DNA of 52,912 nt from an uncultured Fluviicola sp. (GTDB lineage: Bacteria; Bacteroidota; Bacteroidia; Flavobacteriales; Crocinitomicaceae), in the NCBI RefSeq assembly GCF_946478805.1, contig NZ_CAMLDC010000030.1:1-52912 (forward strand), given 5' to 3'. This document shows positions 1 through 8,183 of the stretch, piece after piece. Positions within the stretch are counted from its first letter, which is position 1. The number at the start of each line of letters is the position of its first letter. A program made the position numbers and the translations under genes. The notes below the pieces were generated by a model that had not been told where the DNA came from, did not search any database, and saw only the letters and a list, made by a program, of their open reading frames with translations.

Positions 1-17
1 ATCGTTCTAAGCGGTGG

Positions 18-47
18 CAAAGGTACCCACTTATTCTACTTTAACAA
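18..47 (-). promoter_or_regulatory. Bacteroidota-type promoter reading out of the left edge
   Basis: Read on the minus strand there is a TTG (45-47), a 19-nt spacer and TACCTTTG (18-25), which matches the Bacteroidota sigma-ABfr consensus TTG/TTTG, 17-20 nt, TAnnTTTG. It points leftward, so the gene it drives would begin just outside the window. The same TACCTTTG and 19-nt spacing recur upstream of valS at 27384-27413. Confidence 0.5.
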
Positions 48-140
48 GCCTTTTTGAAGAAAATTTTCATCTTTTCAGAAACAAAATTCTTAACACACTG
101 ATAATACTTCGGTTATGTCAGGAAAAAAAATGGAAGAATT

Positions 141-734
141 TTAAGATTTCAGATATAAATTCCTCAATTGCCCGATAATTGGTGTATTTGAAGTGGTGAA
201 AGTTTCTATTGTTTGAATGTCTTTTAGCATGTTTTCAAGCAAAACAGGGTTCAATAACACATATTTCCCCTCAGAAATATTCAATTCTCCTGTATTATTT
301 GTTTGATCAAAGACAATCATCTTCCCTTTAAGGGATCTATATGGTTCATTATACACTGTCAGGATTTGAAACAAAGCATAAGATAACATCTCTTCGGCAT
401 TCAATTCTTGGCGGGTAGTATCATCAAATTTCAAATCGGCAAGTAGTTTCCCCATTCGCTTTTCCAAAACCTTCTTCTCAGATTTTGACATATACCTATA
501 TATAGGACTCACTTCATCCAGATAATAACGATGGTTCACATTGAATTTTATAGAATCCAGAGAAAGTTTTTCTCTTATGGCCCTTCTCAACCAAATGCGT
601 AGTGAAATGGTGGTTAGAAGAACCAACACAACTCCAACAATCTTTGCAGGTAAGATCATTCCCTGATCCAGTAAGACCGGAATTGATACCAGTAGAATAA
701 CAATTGGTATTAAAAGCGTAAGAAAACGTTTCAT
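141..734 (-). CDS. Small membrane protein, unrecognised, faintly MtfA-like
   Basis: This 197-residue protein has two hydrophobic helices at its N-terminus (about residues 4-22 and 28-46), then a soluble domain rich in charged helices. I do not recognise a family with confidence. The stretch from SPIYRYMSKSEKKVLEKRM to KGKMIVFDQ resembles the N-terminal half of MtfA-type peptidases (a helix around KKVLEKRM, then a strand like IVYP). However, the zinc motif HExxH that follows in that family is absent, so no peptidase activity can be claimed. The gene starts 31 bp after the POT transporter gene on the same strand and no terminator lies between them, so it is probably cotranscribed. It could equally be a lineage-specific protein of unknown role. 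Confidence 0.7.
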   Translation of the reverse strand: MKRFLTLLIPIVILLVSIPVLLDQGMILPAKIVGVVLVLLTTISLRIWLRRAIREKLSLDSIKFNVNHRYYLDEVSPIYRYMSKSEKKVLEKRMGKLLADLKFDDTTRQELNAEEMLSYALFQILTVYNEPYRSLKGKMIVFDQTNNTGELNISEGKYVLLNPVLLENMLKDIQTIETFTTSNTPIIGQLRNLYLKS

Positions 735-765
735 ATTATTTATAGACTAATTTTCTCCTATTCTA

Positions 766-2487
766 TTATTTCACTCCACCCATCTGTTTTTTCAAGATCG
801 GTGAAATCAAAATCAGTACCACTCCCGAAATAACAGAAATGATACCGATAGTTTGATATCCTTCCGTGTATTGCATCAATTTCTCCGTATTTGTCAGGTT
901 CTTTTCGGTTCCACTACCCGAAGCCAATGCCGCACCAATCAGTCCAGCCCCGTATTGACCATAAGCACTTGCCAAAAACCAGGTTCCCATCATCATTCCT
1001 GTCAATCGCTTCGGAGAAAGTTTGGTAATCATCGACAATCCAATCGGGGAAAGACATAATTCTCCAAGACTCACAACCAAATAGGCAAATACGAAAATCC
1101 ACAGCGGAGTCAATCCGTTGGAATCAGCGGAAAAACGGCTGGATGCAAAAATCAAGAATCCTAATCCCAGGATAGCGAATCCTAAACCGAATTTCACGCT
1201 TGTATTTGGTTCCGCTCTTCTTTTATTCAACCAAACCCATAAAAATCCAACCAATGGAGCCAATAATACTACCCACAGTGAATTCAGTGAATTATTCACG
1301 GAGGTCATATTCAATCCATGGCTGGAAACATTTCCAACTGCAAAATAATTAAGTGACCCTCCTCCTTGCTCAAAGAAAGACCAAAATAATGCTGAAAATA
1401 TAATGAGTACCACTGCAACCAATAACTTTCCAAATTCCTCTTTCTTCACTTTTGTAAGTATGTAAGCCAAATACCCTAAAATGACAGCAGCCAAAACAAT
1501 CATAAACAAATCACTGAATTGAACCAGGTATGGAACCAATTTTCCGCTTTCCAATTTAACTTGACCCATTAAGAAAGTAAAGTCGATATCAAACGGATAG
1601 TAAACCATTAGAAAGAAGAATGGGATCATCAAAAGTGAAGCGAGGTAGACCGTTAGGTTTTTAGATAATCCCAATTTGTTTTTCTCCACCAATTTTTCAG
1701 GGAACGGTGGCATACCGATCGGTCCTAACGTTTTTTGAGTTTTCAGAAACAAAGCCAGTCCCATTAACATACATACACCAGCCAAAGCAAAACCAAGCGA
1801 CCAACTAACGGATGTTCCGATATATGCAATTGTCAATCCACTCAAAAGTGCCCCGATATTGATTCCCGAATAAAACAAGGAAAATCCGGAATCTCTTCTT
1901 GGATCATTATCCTTATAAAGATCTCCGACCATCGTGGAAATATTTGGTTTGAAAAATCCATTTCCCACAATGAGAATACTTACCCCGAGATAAAAGGTGA
2001 ATGCTCCAGGCACGGCCATCAGAAAAGTTCCCAACGCCATTAGAATCCCACCCCAAAAGACCGATTTTCTAAAACCGAAAATTTTATCGGCAAACATCCC
2101 ACCCACAAAAGCCATTGCATAAATGAAGGCCTGGATCAATCCGTATTGTTTGTTAGAGGACTTTTCAGCCATATCCCTGTTTTTTTGCTGGGAAGTCTCA
2201 ATATAGTAGCGTGGATGATCTACGGTTAATTCTTCTTTATTCTTTTCTAAAAATTCTACTTTCTTAGCCTCCAGTTTATCCTTTGGAATCGGATTATAAT
2301 TACTGGTTAAAATCAGATGCGAAATATACAGTGCCAAAAGCGCTCTCATCCCATAGAATGTGAAACGTTCCCACATTTCAACCAAGAAAAGATACCAGAG
2401 CTGTTTCGGGTATTTGCCTTTGAAATTCCGGATGTTTTCTAATGCTGCTGCATCTGCTGGATTTAGATCTTTTTCTACCAAACTCAT
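766..2487 (-). CDS. POT-family peptide:proton symporter (573 aa)
   Basis: This is an MFS transporter of the proton-dependent oligopeptide (POT/PTR2) family, which imports di- and tripeptides through the inner membrane. Visible signatures are EMWERFTFYG in helix 1 (residues 37-46; the ExxERF proton-coupling motif), FFKPNIS, the PTR2 motif around LFYSGINIGALL, and ELCLSPIGLSM in the late helices. Roughly 12-14 membrane segments can be counted. A hydrophilic lysine- and glutamate-rich insertion of about 50 residues (61-113) separates helices 1 and 2, making the protein longer than typical bacterial POTs. It lies downstream of a second POT gene but is separated from it by a strong terminator, so it probably has its own promoter. 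Substrate specificity cannot be read from sequence. Confidence 0.93.
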   Translation of the reverse strand: MSLVEKDLNPADAAALENIRNFKGKYPKQLWYLFLVEMWERFTFYGMRALLALYISHLILTSNYNPIPKDKLEAKKVEFLEKNKEELTVDHPRYYIETSQQKNRDMAEKSSNKQYGLIQAFIYAMAFVGGMFADKIFGFRKSVFWGGILMALGTFLMAVPGAFTFYLGVSILIVGNGFFKPNISTMVGDLYKDNDPRRDSGFSLFYSGINIGALLSGLTIAYIGTSVSWSLGFALAGVCMLMGLALFLKTQKTLGPIGMPPFPEKLVEKNKLGLSKNLTVYLASLLMIPFFFLMVYYPFDIDFTFLMGQVKLESGKLVPYLVQFSDLFMIVLAAVILGYLAYILTKVKKEEFGKLLVAVVLIIFSALFWSFFEQGGGSLNYFAVGNVSSHGLNMTSVNNSLNSLWVVLLAPLVGFLWVWLNKRRAEPNTSVKFGLGFAILGLGFLIFASSRFSADSNGLTPLWIFVFAYLVVSLGELCLSPIGLSMITKLSPKRLTGMMMGTWFLASAYGQYGAGLIGAALASGSGTEKNLTNTEKLMQYTEGYQTIGIISVISGVVLILISPILKKQMGGVK

Positions 2488-2555
2488 AAATATGCTTTGT
2501 TAACGAATCGTAAAAATGATAAATTAAATCGGATGATTGATGAAATTAAACGGAC

Positions 2556-2591
2556 AAAAAAAATCCCTCACATTATTTTGTAAGGGATTTT
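2556..2591 (-). terminator. Rho-independent terminator of the 633-aa POT gene
   Basis: The arms AAAATCCCT (2560-2568) and AGGGATTTT (2583-2591) pair around a 14-nt loop. On the minus strand the hairpin is followed by a run of T. It sits just past the stop codon of the transporter gene that ends at 2616. Confidence 0.8.
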
Positions 2592-2615
2592 CAATTATTT
2601 ATTCCGGGTGCAAGA

Positions 2616-4517
2616 CTATCGAACGCCGTGCATCATTTTTTTCAATGTAGGGATCAACAAGAACAGGATCAATGAAGCCACTCCCGTCAAAACTACGAAA
2701 ACCATGAAGAATTCAAAAAGTCCATGAATCGTGAACCCTACGAATTTCGGGTAACTTACCGTAATCAATTCCTTTTCCTTAATGGTATTATATTCTGCAG
2801 CTGTAAAGGTCGTATCCGAAACCTGGTGCTTGTCCACAAATGGCAATTTCTTTTTAGCAGCAAGCTCTCTTTCCGTTTTGATCTCCGCAGCCGTTTTTAG
2901 TTTCTTAGCAATGTCAATATGATTTGCTTTTGCTTTCTTAGCATCCACGCTTGCAATATTCAATTTGGCAAGGGCGAATAACTCTTCTCCGTTCGCCACT
3001 TTCTTTTTGTCCAAGATCGCACCTAAGTCCACTTTTACTTGTTTTGCAGCTTCGTACTTATCTCCTGTTGGAGGTAAAATGGAACCTAACGAACCGGACA
3101 ATGCATAACCAGCCGCATTCGACAAGAAGAATACTCCGAACAATAAAGATGAAAAACGTTTTGGAGACAATTTACCTACCAATGACAATCCGATCGGTGA
3201 CAAACACAACTCAGCAAATGTTTGGATCAGGTACAATAAGATCAACCATTTAACTCCCAACAATCCTGAATTACCTAAATCCTTCACATTATGTGCAATG
3301 ATAAAGTAACTGACCGCAATCAATAACAATCCGATGGCTTGTTTAGCCGGAGAAATCGGTTCTCTTCCTTTCGCTCTCAATTTATCCCAAAGAATACTGA
3401 ATGGCAATGCAAATGCAAAGACGAATACACCATTAAACACCTGAACCATAGATGCCGGCATTTCCCATCCGAAGATATGGCGGTCTGTTTGGTTACTTGC
3501 AATAAATGTCAGTGATGAACCGGCTTGCTCAAATGCTGCCCAGAAGAATATGATAAAGAATGCAACGATATAGATTACAAGGATTCGTTGTAGCTCAACC
3601 TTCGTAAGGGATTTATCAGAAATAATCAATAACGCAAGTGTGATACCTGCTGAATAGATAATCGGATAGATGAGTGTTTTAATAAAATTGTCTCCATCTA
3701 ATAAATAGCGGAAAGTAAAGAACAAAGCAACAAATACAACTACCGAAAGCAATAAATTCATTTTTGAGAAGACAGCTTTTTGTGCTTCCCCTTCTTCGTA
3801 ATCAGAATCATCATTTTTGGATGGCAATCCTCCTAATGGTTTCCCTTCCGGAGTAACAACATATTTGTTTTTCAAGAAGTAGAATACCATTGTTCCGACC
3901 AACATTGCGATTGAAGCAGCAAGGAATCCCCATTTGAATGCGAATACATTTTGTACACCTCCAACTTTCACATCCCCAACAATCGGACAAATTGTTTGTC
4001 CTAAAAATGCTCCAAGGTTGATACCCATGTAGAAAATCGTGAATGCCGTATCCAATTTGCTTTTCTCCTGTTTCGGATACAAACTTCCAACCATACTGGA
4101 AATGTTCGGCTTAAAGAATCCATTTCCGAAAACGATTACTCCCAAAGCAGTCCACATTAACGTATTTGCAAAACCAAGGTTCGAAGGGAATACAGTAGCA
4201 CTAAAGAACAACAAAGCCTGTCCGGCAGCCATCATAAATCCTCCGATCATGATACAATTCCTGTTTCCTAAAAAACGATCCGCTATAAAACCTCCCAACA
4301 TAGGAGTTAAATAACAAAGTCCAAGGAATCCTCCATAAAGCAAGGAAGCATCTTCTTCCTTCATCATTAACGAGTTTACAAGAAACAAAGTCAGAATTGC
4401 ACGCATACCATAGAAATTGAAACGTTCCCACATTTCAGTTCCAAATAATACCCATAAACCTTTTGGATGTCCCTTTTTAGCTTGCGTACCTTCTACCAAA
4501 TCAATATTATTTTCCAT
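2616..4517 (-). CDS. POT-family peptide:proton symporter (633 aa)
   Basis: This is a second POT/PTR2 peptide transporter. It carries EMWERFNFYG in helix 1 (E28 and E31 are the likely proton-coupling acids), FFKPNISSMVG, FYMGINLGAFLG and ELCLSPIGLSLVGKLSPK. Compared with the neighbouring POT, the extra hydrophilic material is in a different place: about 110 lysine- and alanine-rich residues (482-590) sit between the last two membrane helices, followed by a final helix near GLFEFFMVFVVL. The gene is divergent from the tatD/tcdA run, with only 90 bp between starts. Two POT genes side by side suggest a lineage that relies on peptides as carbon and nitrogen source; the M1 aminopeptidase encoded nearby fits that, but the link is inference. 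Confidence 0.93.
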   Translation of the reverse strand: MENNIDLVEGTQAKKGHPKGLWVLFGTEMWERFNFYGMRAILTLFLVNSLMMKEEDASLLYGGFLGLCYLTPMLGGFIADRFLGNRNCIMIGGFMMAAGQALLFFSATVFPSNLGFANTLMWTALGVIVFGNGFFKPNISSMVGSLYPKQEKSKLDTAFTIFYMGINLGAFLGQTICPIVGDVKVGGVQNVFAFKWGFLAASIAMLVGTMVFYFLKNKYVVTPEGKPLGGLPSKNDDSDYEEGEAQKAVFSKMNLLLSVVVFVALFFTFRYLLDGDNFIKTLIYPIIYSAGITLALLIISDKSLTKVELQRILVIYIVAFFIIFFWAAFEQAGSSLTFIASNQTDRHIFGWEMPASMVQVFNGVFVFAFALPFSILWDKLRAKGREPISPAKQAIGLLLIAVSYFIIAHNVKDLGNSGLLGVKWLILLYLIQTFAELCLSPIGLSLVGKLSPKRFSSLLFGVFFLSNAAGYALSGSLGSILPPTGDKYEAAKQVKVDLGAILDKKKVANGEELFALAKLNIASVDAKKAKANHIDIAKKLKTAAEIKTERELAAKKKLPFVDKHQVSDTTFTAAEYNTIKEKELITVSYPKFVGFTIHGLFEFFMVFVVLTGVASLILFLLIPTLKKMMHGVR

Positions 4518-4607
4518 TTTAAATCCTTTTTTGAAGTGGGTGAAAATAGGTAAAAAAAGGTTGATTGATTCAGATTGTCTTAAATTTAACGCATCGATAC
4601 AAGCTTA

Positions 4608-5258
4608 ATGTCTGATTTAGAGAACCTTTTCGATTCGCATACACACAATTTTGGTACAAAAAATCGTGGAATTGTGCAATTATCCAAATCTTCCCTGAAT
4701 CAATTACCTGACTTTTTCTCATTCGGGATTCACCCGAAAGAAACCACTATTGATTTGACCGAAATCCAGAAAATTTGTCAAGAATTGAGTCTTAAAGCCG
4801 GATTTTTGGCAATTGGAGAAATCGGTTTGGACAATCGGTATGATACTTTTCCGGAGCAAGAAGAACGTTATATCTTTCAGCTGAAACTTGCAGCCGAATT
4901 CAATAAACCGGTCATTCTTCATTGCGTAAATTCCTGGGATAGATGTCGTTTTCTGCATGAAAAGAACGCTCCTGAAACAACGCTGATCTATCATGGATTC
5001 AATAAAGCATCCATTACAGAACAGGTGTTGAATTATCCGAAAAGTATCATCAGTATCGGAGAATCGATCTTATCCAATCAACAACTTCAAACAGCGGTTA
5101 AACAAATTCCGTTAGATCGCCTGTTACTTGAAACGGATACCGGTATAGGTGAATTGATTGACACCTATCGCATGATCGCTGAGATAAAAAGCCTATCTTT
5201 GCAACCCCTAATCGAACAACTAAATCAAAACGCAAAACGAATTTTTAAGTATGAGTAA
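4608..5258 (+). CDS. TatD-family metal-dependent hydrolase/DNase
   Basis: The metal-binding set of the TatD amidohydrolase-like family is visible in order: DSHTHN (H11, H13), GEIGLD (E71, D75), ILHCVN (H105), YHGF (H129) and LLLETD (D177). At 216 residues it is about 40 shorter than E. coli TatD, with reduced loops, but all ligand positions are present. TatD proteins are 3'-5' exonucleases and DNases involved in DNA repair and turnover; which substrate this one prefers is not evident. The last 8 bp overlap the start of the next gene, so the two are probably translationally coupled. I leave the symbol blank because several TatD paralogues exist in Bacteroidota. Confidence 0.88.
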   Translation: MSDLENLFDSHTHNFGTKNRGIVQLSKSSLNQLPDFFSFGIHPKETTIDLTEIQKICQELSLKAGFLAIGEIGLDNRYDTFPEQEERYIFQLKLAAEFNKPVILHCVNSWDRCRFLHEKNAPETTLIYHGFNKASITEQVLNYPKSIISIGESILSNQQLQTAVKQIPLDRLLLETDTGIGELIDTYRMIAEIKSLSLQPLIEQLNQNAKRIFKYE

Positions 5259-5988
5259 GTGGTTGGAGCGTACAGAGTTGATTCTTGGACCAAAAGAAAT
5301 GGATCGTTTGAAATCTGCTCATGTACTCATTGTTGGACTCGGAGGAATTGGATCCTTTGCAGGTGAATTTATTGCCCGGGCAGGAGTTGGAACAATGACT
5401 ATTGTAGATGGTGATGTATTCGATATCACCAACAAAAATCGACAATTGACAGCTTTGGATTCCACAATCGGAAAAAATAAAGCGGTTGTATTGGGAGAAC
5501 GGATCAAGGATATCAATCCCGATATTCAATTAAATATTGTGGAAGAATTTGTACTTCCTGAACGTGCCTGGGAGTTATTGGACCAATACAAACCCAATTA
5601 CGTCATGGACTGTATCGACAGTGTCACTCCAAAACTGGAATGGATCATCGCATGCAAAAGCAGAAAAATCAAAGTAATCACACACTTGGGAGCCGGGGGG
5701 AAAATTGATCCGAGCCGGGTTCATGTCGCGAAACTTCCGGACAGCCATAATTGCAAATTAGGAGCACATATCAAAAAAAGGCTCAAGAAAAAGAACGTTG
5801 GTTTTGAAAAAATCAAATGTGTCTATTCTTCCGAATTACAGCAAAAAGATTCCCTGAAAATGACTGATGGAACCAACTACAAACGCTCGTTTTACGGGAC
5901 AGTAAGCTATATGCCTGCATTGTTCGGATTATTGGGAGCTGCTGAAGTTATTCGCTACCTGACAAAAAAAGATGAAAATTCAAACTAG
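5251..5988 (+). CDS. tcdA: tRNA threonylcarbamoyladenosine dehydratase TcdA (ThiF/E1-like)
   Basis: This 245-residue protein has the ThiF/MoeB/E1 fold. A nucleotide-binding glycine loop GLGGIG (29-34) follows the strand VLIV, the acidic residue in IVDGD (D53) would contact ATP ribose, and NKNRQ (61-65) is the conserved adenylation segment. TcdA (formerly CsdL/YgdL) uses ATP to cyclise t6A37 to ct6A37 in tRNAs that read ANN codons, and in E. coli it works with CsdA/CsdE. The length is close to the family norm (about 250-270), and there is no fused rhodanese domain as in MoeB/MoeZ proteins. It overlaps the preceding tatD-like gene by 8 bp. A generic E1-like enzyme is the alternative, but the TcdA assignment fits size and motifs best. 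Confidence 0.85.
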   Translation: MSKWLERTELILGPKEMDRLKSAHVLIVGLGGIGSFAGEFIARAGVGTMTIVDGDVFDITNKNRQLTALDSTIGKNKAVVLGERIKDINPDIQLNIVEEFVLPERAWELLDQYKPNYVMDCIDSVTPKLEWIIACKSRKIKVITHLGAGGKIDPSRVHVAKLPDSHNCKLGAHIKKRLKKKNVGFEKIKCVYSSELQQKDSLKMTDGTNYKRSFYGTVSYMPALFGLLGAAEVIRYLTKKDENSN

Positions 5989-6035
5989 GATGAAATACAA
6001 AGAAAAAGTATATTCGCAAACCTCAAACTGAAAAA

Positions 6036-7955
6036 ATGAAATTAAAATACCTGTTCAGCATTGCTGTAATTACTCTCTTTATATCCAGTTGTGGCAACAA
6101 TCCTGATCCATTGGACAAGGATCAATCCATCAATGGAGTGGTTGCTAGCCGGGATGCACATTCCTATTCCAATACGAATGAAATCCGGACGAAACACTTG
6201 GATTTGGAAATTGATGTTGACTTCGATAAGAAAACGATCTATGGTGTTGCTCGTCACCGAATGGAGCGATTAAAAGATACGGATACTGCTGTTTTTGACA
6301 TCAACGGACCAGAAATTCAAAAGGTGACTTTAGGAAAAAAAGGTCAGGAAAAAGAGACGGATTTCATTATCGGATCAATGGAGGAATTTATTGGTCAGCC
6401 ATTAAGTATCAAGATCGATAAGAATACGGAATACATCAATATTTACTACAAAACAACTGAAAATGCAGGTGCTTTGGATTGGATGGATCCGGAATTGACA
6501 GAAGGAAAAGAACATCCTTACTTATACACTCAGGGTCAGGCGATTCTCACACGTACCTGGATTCCTGTACAGGGAACACCGGCAAACCGGATCACTTACA
6601 GTGCTGATGTAACTGTTCCATCCGAGTTAATGGCAGTGATGAGTGCTTCCAATCCCCAGGTGAAGAACCCGGAAGGGAAATACCATTTCGAGATGAAACA
6701 ACCGATTCCTGTTTACCTGATTGCATTGGCAGTCGGAAACCTGGAATTTAAAAGTTTGGGTAAAAACTGCGGGATTTACACCGAACCCGAAATGATTGAC
6801 AAAGCTATTTGGGAATTTGCAGATCTTCCAAAAATGATCGGTGCTGCAGAAAGCTTATACGGACCTTATCAGTGGGAACGATACGATGTGATTGTCTTAC
6901 CTTATTCTTTCCCTTTCGGAGGAATGGAAAATCCGCGTTTGACTTTTGCGAACCCAACTCTGATTGCAGGTGATAGAAGTGCTGTATCCGTTATTGCCCA
7001 CGAATTGGCTCATTCCTGGTCAGGAAACCTGGTTACCAATGCAAGTTGGAATGACTTCTGGCTGAATGAAGGTTTTACGGTTTATTTTGAAAATCGCATC
7101 ATGGAGGAACTTTATGGAAAAGAGGTTGCTGATATGCTTGCTTTAATCGAATTCCAGGAACTTCAAACAGAAATGGAGGAATTAGATGAAGAAGATACCC
7201 ATTTGAAATTAAAACTTTCCAAAAGAAATCCGGATGATGGGATGACTTCCATCGCCTATGTAAAAGGTGCTTTCCTATTGAAAACATTGGAACGCGATTA
7301 TGGAAGACAACGTTTCGACACCTTCCTGAAGGCCTATTTCAAAGATCACGCTTTCCAGACATTGACTACGGAGCAATTCAAAAAATATCTGGAAGATAAC
7401 CTGATCGATAAGACAGATATCAAATTCAACGTGGACGAATGGTTGTACAAACCGGGATTACCGAAAAACTGCTACGCAGTAAGCTCTCCAAGATTTGAGA
7501 AAATCCAGGAAATGGCACGTGAATTTGCAAAAGGAAAGGATATCTTTAAAAAACCTGCCAAGAAAAAAGGAAAAAAACAACTTCCTGCTTTGAGTCGAGA
7601 TCAGTATGTTCCCCAGGAATGGCAAGCCTTTATTCGTGCCTTACCTAAAAAAATGGATCCGAAACGAATGGCAATTATCGATGAGAAATTACATTTCAAC
7701 ACTTGGGGGAATGCAGAAGTTGCGACAGAATGGTATGTTTTGGGGATCAATTCAAATTATACGGAAATCCGTCCGGACATCGACCGTTTTATTTCAAAAG
7801 TAGGTCGAAGAAAATTCCTGTTACCTATTTATACTGCTTTGAAAAACAATCCGAAAAGCAAAGATTGGGGAATGACTGTCTACAAACGGGTCAGAAACAA
7901 TTATCATCCCGTTTCGATTGCTACATTGGACGATTTGTTAGGATATAAACCTTAA
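6036..7955 (+). CDS. M1 family lipoprotein aminopeptidase (LTA4H-like)
   Basis: The N-terminus is a lipoprotein signal with lipobox ISSC at residue 19, so the enzyme is probably anchored in the outer or inner membrane facing the periplasm. The M1 gluzincin motifs are intact: exopeptidase motif GGMEN (295-299), zinc site HELAH (H322, H326) with distal ligand E345 in NEGF, and catalytic tyrosine Y408 in IAYVKG. GGMEN followed by PRLTF and the C-terminal helical domain place it in the leukotriene-A4-hydrolase/cold-active aminopeptidase branch rather than with PepN. Its length of 639 residues is typical of that branch. It follows tcdA after 47 bp and ends at a strong terminator. It likely trims peptides to amino acids, which complements the POT transporters. 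Confidence 0.93.
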   Translation: MKLKYLFSIAVITLFISSCGNNPDPLDKDQSINGVVASRDAHSYSNTNEIRTKHLDLEIDVDFDKKTIYGVARHRMERLKDTDTAVFDINGPEIQKVTLGKKGQEKETDFIIGSMEEFIGQPLSIKIDKNTEYINIYYKTTENAGALDWMDPELTEGKEHPYLYTQGQAILTRTWIPVQGTPANRITYSADVTVPSELMAVMSASNPQVKNPEGKYHFEMKQPIPVYLIALAVGNLEFKSLGKNCGIYTEPEMIDKAIWEFADLPKMIGAAESLYGPYQWERYDVIVLPYSFPFGGMENPRLTFANPTLIAGDRSAVSVIAHELAHSWSGNLVTNASWNDFWLNEGFTVYFENRIMEELYGKEVADMLALIEFQELQTEMEELDEEDTHLKLKLSKRNPDDGMTSIAYVKGAFLLKTLERDYGRQRFDTFLKAYFKDHAFQTLTTEQFKKYLEDNLIDKTDIKFNVDEWLYKPGLPKNCYAVSSPRFEKIQEMAREFAKGKDIFKKPAKKKGKKQLPALSRDQYVPQEWQAFIRALPKKMDPKRMAIIDEKLHFNTWGNAEVATEWYVLGINSNYTEIRPDIDRFISKVGRRKFLLPIYTALKNNPKSKDWGMTVYKRVRNNYHPVSIATLDDLLGYKP

Positions 7956-7970
7956 TATTAATCAACAGAT

Positions 7971-8015
7971 AAAAACAAGTAGGCACGCGACGCATCGCGT
8001 GCCTACTTGTTTTTT
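7971..8015. terminator. Strong bidirectional-looking terminator
   Basis: Perfect 15-bp arms at 7975-7989 and 7996-8010 enclose the loop ACGCAT. The stem is flanked by A-run and T-run on either side. It ends the tatD-tcdA-aminopeptidase run just after the stop codon at 7955. Confidence 0.9.
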
Positions 8016-8183
8016 ACGATTATTCGTCCCCACGTAACCTGCCGTTGCAGATGCGGAATTACATCAAATCAAATAATCTTTGTTCAACCACGAATAATCA
8101 AAACCTCCCTTCATCTCCTAAAACGACCTCTTTTCTTCTTTCAGATGCATTCATCTTTGACATAACAACAAACAACAACAGTT

